From Oscillospiraceae bacterium (GTDB taxonomy: Bacteria > Bacillota > Clostridia > Oscillospirales > Ruminococcaceae), in contig JAFRAJ010000016.1 in assembly GCA_017405465.1 (NCBI GenBank), positions 62,001-126,000 of the forward strand: 64,000 nucleotides of DNA, read 5' to 3'. The translations under genes and the position numbers were made by a program. The notes below the pieces were generated by a model. The model was not told where the DNA came from, did not search any database, and saw only the letters and a list, made by a program, of their open reading frames with translations. Within the stretch, counting starts at the first letter, position 1; each line of letters starts with the position of its first letter. Positions 56,579 to 64,000 of the stretch are shown one piece after another.

Positions 56579-57787
56579 ATGAAAGAGTCTTTTCAGTATA
56601 TTCTCGATACATATCAGAGTTTGCCAGGACGGGTTGATTCAGGTACCAGAACATACAGAGAACTTGTGCACAATTTACCGGCAGAAATAAAAGCGTTGTT
56701 TCCGGATCGCGAAGATCTGATTGTTAAGGGATCTATGGGAAATGGCAACAGGGCAGAATATCCATGGATTTCGATACTTAACAGAAACGTAACTGTCACG
56801 ACCCAGAAAGGCCTGTATGTTGTGTTTCTGTTTAAGAAAGATATGTCGGGCTTCTATCTGACGCTGAACCAGGGGATCACTAATTTCGAGAACCTATATG
56901 GAAGAGAGAAGTACGCTAACGCTCAGAAAGTGTCAGATTACTTCCGGTCCGAAATAACGGATACCACTATTTCTAAGGATCCGATCTATCTGGGTACAAA
57001 GCGTGGTGATCTTGGCTATGGGTATGAGACTACAACAGTGCTTCAGACTTTCTATCCATCACACGGCTTTACGGATACAGTTTTAAGAAATGATCTTCTT
57101 GAGATGATGGATATCTATGATTCCATCGTGAAGCATTTTGATTCTGGCAGCTATGATACAGTGATCCAGAGAGTGCTGGCGCAGGAGATGGAGCAGATCA
57201 TCCCGGCGGAAGAAGCGGTTGAGATGATCAGAGAGATCGTTGATCCGGATAATGATCTCCCGTTTGGATTTAACCGACAACTTCAGCAGGTCGAACCTTA
57301 TGTGGATAGAGACAATAAGTATACAAGGATCACTAACCCCCAGGCAGGAAAGATAGATTACATAAAGAAAGCGATGAGAGATGCGCGTACGGGACTGCTC
57401 GGTGAGCAGATGGTAATACAGTACGAGCAGGAAAGACTATCTAGTCTTGGCTTGGAAGAGTATGCAGAAAAGGTCAGGTGGGTATCCAGCGAATCAGACA
57501 GCTATGGATATGACATACTTTCGTATACTGTACTTCCGGATGGTTCCGTAAAAGAACTGTACATTGAAGTTAAAGCAACCACATCTAAGGTTGACACAGT
57601 GTTTTATGTGAGCCGAAATGAAGTGGAAAAGTCCAATATTTATGCGGACAGATACTGTGTTTACAGAATTTATGACGCCAACTCGATGTCTCCGAAGTTC
57701 TATAAAGCTTTTGGAAGGATCGAAGACAACTTTATTTTGGATCCGATAACATATATGGCCAGATATAAGGGGCTAGATGCGGCATAG
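56579..57787 (+). CDS. MrcB-type (DUF3578) N-terminal and DUF3883 C-terminal domain protein
   Basis: A 402-residue protein. The first 180 residues (IKGSMGNGNRAEYPWISILN-like stretch, YVVFLFKKDMSGFYLTLNQG) match the DNA-binding MrcB/DUF3578 domain found in McrBC-type and other modification-dependent systems. The last 110 (LLGEQMVIQYEQERLSSLGL, YGYDILSYTV, KELYIEVKATTS) match DUF3883, a PD-(D/E)xK-related nuclease-like domain with candidate D, E-V-K residues. The combination suggests a small restriction-like endonuclease that may read modified DNA (inference). It is encoded with a type I system, WYL regulator and giant helicase. A terminator follows. Confidence 0.8.
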   Translation: MKESFQYILDTYQSLPGRVDSGTRTYRELVHNLPAEIKALFPDREDLIVKGSMGNGNRAEYPWISILNRNVTVTTQKGLYVVFLFKKDMSGFYLTLNQGITNFENLYGREKYANAQKVSDYFRSEITDTTISKDPIYLGTKRGDLGYGYETTTVLQTFYPSHGFTDTVLRNDLLEMMDIYDSIVKHFDSGSYDTVIQRVLAQEMEQIIPAEEAVEMIREIVDPDNDLPFGFNRQLQQVEPYVDRDNKYTRITNPQAGKIDYIKKAMRDARTGLLGEQMVIQYEQERLSSLGLEEYAEKVRWVSSESDSYGYDILSYTVLPDGSVKELYIEVKATTSKVDTVFYVSRNEVEKSNIYADRYCVYRIYDANSMSPKFYKAFGRIEDNFILDPITYMARYKGLDAA

Positions 57788-57869
57788 AACAGGTGATTAT
57801 CGTTACTGCTTCTGATGTGAGCCACATGGGGAGAAGAGGTTTTAAGGATAAGGCGTAATAAAGAGAATC

Positions 57870-57921
57870 AATCGCAGGAATGGTTCGTGCTAAGATCGTT
57901 CCTGCGATTCTTTAGTTTTTT
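57870..57921 (+). terminator. Terminator after the MrcB/DUF3883 gene
   Basis: An 11-bp stem AATCGCAGGAA / TTCCTGCGATT with an 18-base loop, followed by CTTTAGTTTTTT. The giant helicase is thus a separate transcript. Confidence 0.75.
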
Positions 57922-57948
57922 GCTGATTGTATTTGATTTGTATATAAT
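57920..57948 (+). promoter_or_regulatory. Promoter of the giant helicase gene
   Basis: TTGCTG (57920-57925), 17 bases and TATAAT (57943-57948) lie 60 bases before the ATG at 58008. Confidence 0.6.
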
Positions 57949-58007
57949 ATATTGATACATATGGAAGTGTTTTTTATTCATAGTAATGAAAGTATAGGAA
58001 GCATAAA

Positions 58008-61000
58008 ATGGCAGACCAAATGGTTCTTCTTAGCAGCAGTACTGGATCCAGAGTAGTAACCGTACTGTGCCCCGAGTGTGGCAGGATAAGTCGTCAAATA
58101 CTGAAGGAATCATATACTGGTAATAACTTGGCCTCTCTGTCAAGGGCTTTGACATGTCCTGTTTGTGGCAAGAGATATAAGGACTGCAGTTCTGCTGATG
58201 CATACAAATGGAGAACGGCATTATCAAGTTACAATACAGATAATGAAAAGTACAATGATAATGCAAAAAGAGATTATAAGAACAGCATAGACAAGACTGT
58301 AAACAACACCGTTTCATCATTGCCACAACTTAAGAATGATAAGTGGAAGGGAATGTTTACGTCGGTTATTCTTGAGCGAGGAAGAGAGTACTATCAGGAA
58401 AACAAAGTTGAAATCTTATCCGACAGTAATGGAGATTCGATCAAAGCACTGGTAAAAGGAACAAAAGATTACACGGTAAGTATCAGTGTGTTTAATGGAC
58501 TTCCTTATGGTCTGAAGTGCACATGTCCATATGCCGCAAAAGAACAACATTGTAAACACCAAGCTGCTGTTCTGTTTGCAATCAGCGGTGAACCCCAAAC
58601 GTCTACAGATAGTTCTGCCACCATAAGCAAAACCACAAAACAAATCACTGCTAAAGATGATAGTAATGCACCTGTCAAGAGTTCAGGAAATGTAAGCTCA
58701 AGCCAAACAGTTCAGAAGCCATCGCCTACGAAGACACAGACTGTTACTAACGAGAAAAGTATAAACAGTCTGAGCCCTGCGCCAGTTGCCGCCAGCACTG
58801 AAAACACAATTAATAAATATACTTCTTTTGAAGGCTTGGATAACAAGATAGATCTTTGGAAGCGAGAACTTCTTGATACGGGAAAAAGAAACAAAATGAT
58901 CAATTACCGCGAGACAAAGCGGTCGTCATTGCGTATTCTCGAACCGGAAGCAACGGAACTGTTTAACAAGCTTGCTTTTTCCGATAAAGCATTAACGTTC
59001 CAGAGACCGATAAGCAAGGATTCCGATCTGCGTACATATTCTATAATCGCGCTTATGGAGACGCTGTCGTATAACCTGAATGTTCAAAGAGGAGATATAA
59101 AAACAGCTGGAACGATTATAGAAAGAGAAAAAACTCTTAAGAATCTCCGGCAAAAAGCAAAGCTAGCACAGGAAGAACAGGGAACCAATATTCTGTATCT
59201 ATGCTTCGGCTTTATTTACTGGCGTGAACAGAACAGAGACAGTTCTCCCTGGCTTAAAGCCCCTTTGCTTATGATGCCGGTTACTATCGGCCTTAAATCT
59301 CTGAATTCTCCGTTCACTCTGAGCAGATATGATGATGAGATTGAAGTTAATCCGACACTGTCGTATTTGTTCCGTACAGAATACAATATCGATCTCCCGG
59401 AGTTTGATCTGGAGAACAGATCTTCATTCGACGAATATCTTGCACTAATAGAAGAAATTGTTGATAAACGAGGCTGGAAGGTAATGCCTGAAGTCAGTCT
59501 CGGCCTTTTGTCGTTCCTGAAAATCAGCATGTATCACGATCTGGACGTCAATAAGGAGCGTATCGTTTCCAATCCGGTCCTTAGAGCAATGGCCGGAGAC
59601 AGATCGGCTGAAATAGATGTGCCCCGCGAAGCAGAAAACTATGATTTCGATGCAGTAAGACCAGAAGAATGGCATGAAGTAATAGATTCCGACTCCAGCC
59701 AGGAAGAAGCTATACTGCTTTCAAAATTAGGTACGAGTTTTGTAATGCAGGGGCCTCCCGGCACTGGAAAAAGCCAGACTATAACCAACATAATTGCTGA
59801 GGCACTGGCGGATGGAAAGAAAGTGTTGTTTGTTTCCGAGAAGGCGGCTGCTCTTCAGGTGGTTTTAAAGCGGCTTGCTGAAGTTGGGCTGGATGACTTT
59901 TGTCTTTCATTGCACAACTACAAAGCAAACAAGAAAGAGATCATTGATAGTATAGGTGCAAATTTAAGTCTCAAAGAAGAGTATGTTGACAGTTCTGAAT
60001 TGAGAGAGTTGACGGAGTTGTTCCGTGACAGAGAATTTTTAAACAAATATGCCAGTGAGCTCCACGAGCCTATTGCGCCGCTTGATGAGAGCATATACTC
60101 AGCATTCGGAAAGATAACAAAGTTAAAGCAAGCTACACCATTAGAGTTTCGTATAGAACACCCGGAAGATGTGACTAAGGATCAGTATGCTTCTTTTTTG
60201 TACAGTGTCATCGCTTTTGAAAAGGCACTGAAGGGCATAGGAACAAAGTTGAGTGAAAATCCATGGTTTAATACAAAAGCAACTTCCTCCGGTACAACAT
60301 TTAAAGATCAGCTGATTAACCAGACAGATGGATTGTCGGATAAGCTGCGTTCAGTAAAGGAAAAAGCTGCAAAGATCGAACAGAAGCTGAACACCGGAAA
60401 GAATGACAGCCTCGCTGATGTTGAGACCCTTATCTCAACTGCAGATGTACTCATAAATAAGCCTTCTTCAATTAACAGAAACTGGTTCGACACACAGATA
60501 TTGTTTTCATGTGAGCAAAGTGTCCTGGAAGGCAGAATGCATAGTGAACGCTTGAGTGAGTATCAGGATCGAGTATCAGGAAATTGGAATGATTCTATAT
60601 TTGACTATGACATTGCACCAATAAAAGAATACTTTAACGATGAGTATTCCTGGATCTACAGCACAAATGACACAAACACAGAACTGGAACAACAGATTGA
60701 AGATAACAGAGACATAGCGTCTGAATTGTTCGAAGAGATGGAAGTAGTCCTTGAGGCATTCAGGGAAGGATCAGAGCTACTTTCGTATAGATGTACAGAA
60801 TCGTTTGAATCGCTAGAGATGGTTTCAAAGGTGCTTGGATTGGCTGCCGAAGCTCCTTATCTGGAACCGTCATGGTTTGACGCACGAAAAAACGAAGAAA
60901 TCGTCCCGATTATCCGGGAGGCACAAATCCATAGCGGCAATATAGCGTCTTATACAGAAGACATCATGAATAATTGGGAAGCATCTGTTTTCTCAATTGA

Positions 61001-64000
61001 TGCAGACAGCATGCTGGCAAGGTTTAAGACGGAATATGTCGGACTGTTCCACACCATGAAGCCCAGTTATAAAGAGGACATAAAAACGCTTAGACTCCAT
61101 GCGAAAAGTATAGGCGGAAAAATAGATGAATCTGAAGCCGTTGACCTTCTTCAGAAGATAAAATCATTGAACGATGAAAAAGCATGGTTTGATTCTCATA
61201 ACGATGTGTTCGTGGATGCAATTGGCGGTCAGTACCATGGTGCGGAGACAGATTGGACACGTATTCTTGACGGCATGCAGAAGGCTCTCGATATTGTTGC
61301 GGTTTTCCCTTACGCCAATATACCTGAGGAGACGGTGAATGCACTTGTTGGGATAACTAATAGTATCCAGTTGTCCGGCAATGCCCGTCGTATAGCTGAA
61401 GTTATCTCTTCAAAAGAAATAGATGAGCTGAAGGGAAAGATTGCAACAGCCAGGTTCCTGTCAGTTGAGTTAAACGAATGTATTATTCCCAAAGAGGTAC
61501 TTCCTCAGATCAGTCGGTTTATCGATAGCTGCAATGCGCAGAGCCATTACTATACTTCACTTGTTGAAAATAAGAGGGAGCCCGTTCTTACAAAAAAGGA
61601 AGTTGATGACCTTGTTTCCGATATTGATGTGATAACTCAGGAAAAGAAGTGGTTCAGTGACAATGGCAGTACATTAAGAGGTCTGTTTGAAGGCTCATAT
61701 AACGGTTCTGCAACCGACTGGATCAGTATAGAAAACGGTCTGAAAGCGGTCAGAAGATTAACTGAACTGTTTGCCGGCAATGTGCCGGAAAATGTTCTTT
61801 CATTAGCGTGCAGCAATGTAACAGATGTTGTTGATAAAGAAGAATTATTGTCTGATCTAATTCCTTCGTTTAATGAGGCGGAGGAAAAGGTGAATGCTTT
61901 TACTTCATACTTTAATGATGCCGATTTTATAAATGCAGATCTTATAACGGTTGCAGATAAATATGACAGATGTATTGACGGCTTTGATGAATTAAATAAG
62001 TGGTTGGACTATGCGGAGACACGGGAAGAATGCGATAAACTCGGCTTATCCGGCTTTACTTCAAGTGTAAGTGAATTAGACAATACGGTCCCAGATGTGA
62101 CGGAAGCTTTTGAAAAGGCATTCTATATACAGTGGATCAATGTTCAATTGAATAAAGTCAAGTCAGTACAGACTTTCCGAAAGAGAGTTCATGAGCAGAA
62201 ACTGGAACAGTTTGTCGATCTTGATTCCAAACAATATGAGATATCAAGAAAGAGAATCAGGGAAAAGATAATCAGTTCTTTCCCCAGCGTAAATACGGTT
62301 GCCCGCGCAGGCTCTCAGCTTGGAATACTAAGACATCAGATGGAGCTTAAACGAAGAGTTATGCCACTGAGAAGACTGTTCCAAAGCATTCCGGATTTAT
62401 TATTGACCCTGAAACCGTGCCTGATGATGTCTCCGTTGTCAGTTGCCTACTTCCTTGATGCTGATGCTTACAAATTTGATATCGTTATCTTCGACGAAGC
62501 TTCTCAGATATTCCCGCAGGATGCGATCGGCGCAATATTCAGAGCTAATCAGGTGATAATCGCAGGCGATACACGACAGCTTCCGCCTACAAACTTCTTC
62601 GCCGCAAACACAAACAACGGAAGCGAAGGCTATGATGACGATGAAGGATACGATGACGAATCGTATGACTCAATACTTGAGGAAACTGCAAGTATCCTTC
62701 CGAGCCGGACTCTGCTTTGGCATTACAGGAGCAGGCAGGAACACTTAATTGCATTTTCCAACCAGGAGATATACAAAAACGAACTGATTACATTCCCGAG
62801 CAGCAATGAAAGCGAGCCGGACACGGGAGTGGAGTTTGTGTATGTTGAAGATGGATATTATGAGCCATCACCTAAGAACTACAATATTCTTGAGGCTAAG
62901 CGAATCGTTGAACTTGTTAAGGAACACATAGAAAAGCATCCCAATCGTTCTTTGGGCATAATTGCATTCAGTGAAAAACAACAGCAGGCAATATCTCTTG
63001 AGATCCAGCGTTTCCGCGAAAAGAATCCCCGATATGAGACATTCTTTACTGAGGGAAAAGAAGAAGAATTCTTTGTTAAAAACCTGGAAAATGTACAGGG
63101 CGACGAGAGAGATACTATCTTCTTCAGTATCGGATACGCGAAGACAAAGGAGCAGAAAGCAAACGGCAGGCAGATGTCGCTGCGGTTCGGACCTCTTGGA
63201 ATTGCGGGAGGAGAACGTCGACTTAATGTTGCGATAACAAGAGCAAAGACAAACATCAAACTGGTCAGTTCAATACTGCCGTCAGACATTGATATATCAA
63301 GAACGGAATCAGAAGGAATCCGTATGCTGCGCTCATATATTGAGTTTGCAATGAACGGAGAGTCATCTTTGTCAGTTTCTCACAAGAGTGTCAGAACAGA
63401 CGATTTCGTCGATTCGATAGCTCAGTTTATTCGGGACAACGGATATAGTGTCGAACAATACATTGGCTGTTCTGGATACAAGATAGATATAGCAGTAAAA
63501 CATCCGTCAGAGGATGTCGAAGAATTTGTCGCAGCAATAGAGTGCGACGGGTATTCTTATGTCTCTGCCAAAACAGCAAGAGACCGAGATCGCCTGAGAG
63601 GTTCTGTGCTTAAGTCGATGGGATGGAACCTGTATCGTGTATGGTCTGCAGAATGGTATAAAAACCCTGAAGTAGAAGGAAAAAGACTTTTGCAGTTTAT
63701 TGCAAACTCGATTAAAGAATGTGACAGAAAGAGGCAGTTGTCAGAAGAACTGCAAAGAGAAGAAAACCTGAAAAAGCAGGCGTTAGAGGAAGAAAGAGCC
63801 CGCAAAGAAGCTGAAACTAAAAAGCTTCAGGAAGAGCAGGCGCGAAAAGATGCAGAGTTAAAGAGACAGCAGGAAGAACAGGCTCGTCGAGAAGCTGCAA
63901 AGATTCTGGCAAAGAAAGATCAAAATAGTCAGAAATCAGAAGAGATCAGGAGATTAAACACAAATAAAAAAGATCAAGACATTAAAAAAGAAGTTCTTGA
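58008..64000 (+). CDS. SWIM zinc finger / DUF4011 / SF1 helicase / REase fusion protein (3' end outside window)
   Basis: The frame is open from the ATG at 58008 to the window end (1997 codons). Order: a Cys4 zinc ribbon (CPEC near 22, CPVC near 50), a SWIM zinc finger (CTCPYAAKEQHCKH near 171-184), a Ser/Thr-rich linker, a DUF4011 region (from about 278, LWKRELLDTGKRNKMI), an SF1 helicase with Walker A MQGPPGTGKSQT (about 581), Walker B VIFDEASQIFPQD (about 1494), HYRSRQEHL and LNVAITRAK (about 1740). A Vsr/MTES_1575-like nuclease follows (about 1800-1900; YKIDIAVKHP, AIECDGYSY), then an Ala/Glu/Lys coiled coil. Proteins with DUF4011, helicase and this nuclease are anti-phage candidates; the SWIM front is less usual. 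Confidence 0.85.
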   Translation, partial: MADQMVLLSSSTGSRVVTVLCPECGRISRQILKESYTGNNLASLSRALTCPVCGKRYKDCSSADAYKWRTALSSYNTDNEKYNDNAKRDYKNSIDKTVNNTVSSLPQLKNDKWKGMFTSVILERGREYYQENKVEILSDSNGDSIKALVKGTKDYTVSISVFNGLPYGLKCTCPYAAKEQHCKHQAAVLFAISGEPQTSTDSSATISKTTKQITAKDDSNAPVKSSGNVSSSQTVQKPSPTKTQTVTNEKSINSLSPAPVAASTENTINKYTSFEGLDNKIDLWKRELLDTGKRNKMINYRETKRSSLRILEPEATELFNKLAFSDKALTFQRPISKDSDLRTYSIIALMETLSYNLNVQRGDIKTAGTIIEREKTLKNLRQKAKLAQEEQGTNILYLCFGFIYWREQNRDSSPWLKAPLLMMPVTIGLKSLNSPFTLSRYDDEIEVNPTLSYLFRTEYNIDLPEFDLENRSSFDEYLALIEEIVDKRGWKVMPEVSLGLLSFLKISMYHDLDVNKERIVSNPVLRAMAGDRSAEIDVPREAENYDFDAVRPEEWHEVIDSDSSQEEAILLSKLGTSFVMQGPPGTGKSQTITNIIAEALADGKKVLFVSEKAAALQVVLKRLAEVGLDDFCLSLHNYKANKKEIIDSIGANLSLKEEYVDSSELRELTELFRDREFLNKYASELHEPIAPLDESIYSAFGKITKLKQATPLEFRIEHPEDVTKDQYASFLYSVIAFEKALKGIGTKLSENPWFNTKATSSGTTFKDQLINQTDGLSDKLRSVKEKAAKIEQKLNTGKNDSLADVETLISTADVLINKPSSINRNWFDTQILFSCEQSVLEGRMHSERLSEYQDRVSGNWNDSIFDYDIAPIKEYFNDEYSWIYSTNDTNTELEQQIEDNRDIASELFEEMEVVLEAFREGSELLSYRCTESFESLEMVSKVLGLAAEAPYLEPSWFDARKNEEIVPIIREAQIHSGNIASYTEDIMNNWEASVFSIDADSMLARFKTEYVGLFHTMKPSYKEDIKTLRLHAKSIGGKIDESEAVDLLQKIKSLNDEKAWFDSHNDVFVDAIGGQYHGAETDWTRILDGMQKALDIVAVFPYANIPEETVNALVGITNSIQLSGNARRIAEVISSKEIDELKGKIATARFLSVELNECIIPKEVLPQISRFIDSCNAQSHYYTSLVENKREPVLTKKEVDDLVSDIDVITQEKKWFSDNGSTLRGLFEGSYNGSATDWISIENGLKAVRRLTELFAGNVPENVLSLACSNVTDVVDKEELLSDLIPSFNEAEEKVNAFTSYFNDADFINADLITVADKYDRCIDGFDELNKWLDYAETREECDKLGLSGFTSSVSELDNTVPDVTEAFEKAFYIQWINVQLNKVKSVQTFRKRVHEQKLEQFVDLDSKQYEISRKRIREKIISSFPSVNTVARAGSQLGILRHQMELKRRVMPLRRLFQSIPDLLLTLKPCLMMSPLSVAYFLDADAYKFDIVIFDEASQIFPQDAIGAIFRANQVIIAGDTRQLPPTNFFAANTNNGSEGYDDDEGYDDESYDSILEETASILPSRTLLWHYRSRQEHLIAFSNQEIYKNELITFPSSNESEPDTGVEFVYVEDGYYEPSPKNYNILEAKRIVELVKEHIEKHPNRSLGIIAFSEKQQQAISLEIQRFREKNPRYETFFTEGKEEEFFVKNLENVQGDERDTIFFSIGYAKTKEQKANGRQMSLRFGPLGIAGGERRLNVAITRAKTNIKLVSSILPSDIDISRTESEGIRMLRSYIEFAMNGESSLSVSHKSVRTDDFVDSIAQFIRDNGYSVEQYIGCSGYKIDIAVKHPSEDVEEFVAAIECDGYSYVSAKTARDRDRLRGSVLKSMGWNLYRVWSAEWYKNPEVEGKRLLQFIANSIKECDRKRQLSEELQREENLKKQALEEERARKEAETKKLQEEQARKDAELKRQQEEQARREAAKILAKKDQNSQKSEEIRRLNTNKKDQDIKKEVL

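Overview
The window reads as a chromosomal segment of a low-to-mid GC Clostridia-type Bacillota, probably a gut or rumen organism. Signs are the ftsE-ftsX-M23-S41 cluster, a Gre-lysS pair, ECF-type vitamin uptake beside a type III pantothenate kinase, many Shine-Dalgarno-led TTG/GTG starts, and a Tn1549-like conjugation module. No rRNA or tRNA gene and no CRISPR array was found.

Region 1 (1-12.1 kb) is conserved chromosome: the 3' part of guaB; a leftward coaX / ECF S-component / HAD-phosphatase group; rsmA; a CdaR/PucR-type regulator; then ftsE, ftsX, a coiled-coil M23 hydrolase and an S41-like protein whose catalytic residues are all replaced; greA; and lysS with an extra C-terminal tRNA-binding domain.

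Region 2 (12.1-16.9 kb) is accessory DNA: a run of hairpins ending in a terminator, a small serine recombinase, an IS3-family element, two small membrane proteins sharing a Cys/CPNWRP signature, and a HEPN-like protein.

Region 3 (16.7-46.5 kb) is an integrative conjugative element (ICE) backbone. It has a structured leader, parA/parB, a secreted protein and a 1738-residue thioester/VaFE surface adhesin. A block of ICE accessory genes follows: YubB-like, ArdC-like, TTRAP, XRE, winged-helix, a zinc-ribbon nuclease-like protein, DUF5063, DUF3991/TOPRIM and DUF3846. Then come two tandem AT-rich paralogs, mobC, relaxase, PcfB, a second ArdC-like protein, VirD4, Maff2, VirB6-like, DUF5688, PrgI, VirB4, a class B sortase and an M23 wall hydrolase. 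The sortase probably anchors the adhesin, so the element carries its own surface-display kit.

Region 4 (46.5-64 kb) is a defence-like island: a NYN-domain protein, then hsdM-hsdS-(membrane protein)-hsdR, a WYL regulator, an MrcB/DUF3883 protein and a giant SWIM/DUF4011/SF1 helicase/nuclease protein that runs off the window. HsdS has three target-recognition modules instead of two. A GACA tetranucleotide tract sits between modules 2 and 3, and losing or gaining one unit puts a stop right after the second module. The next gene, for a membrane protein, is separated from its natural TTG start by an A10 tract one base out of frame. Two adjacent genes with slippage-prone tracts suggest that specificity and an accessory factor are phase-variable. 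This is the most interesting signal in the window.

No tyrosine integrase or large serine integrase is present, so the far end of the mobile element lies outside the window and its exact limits are not known.
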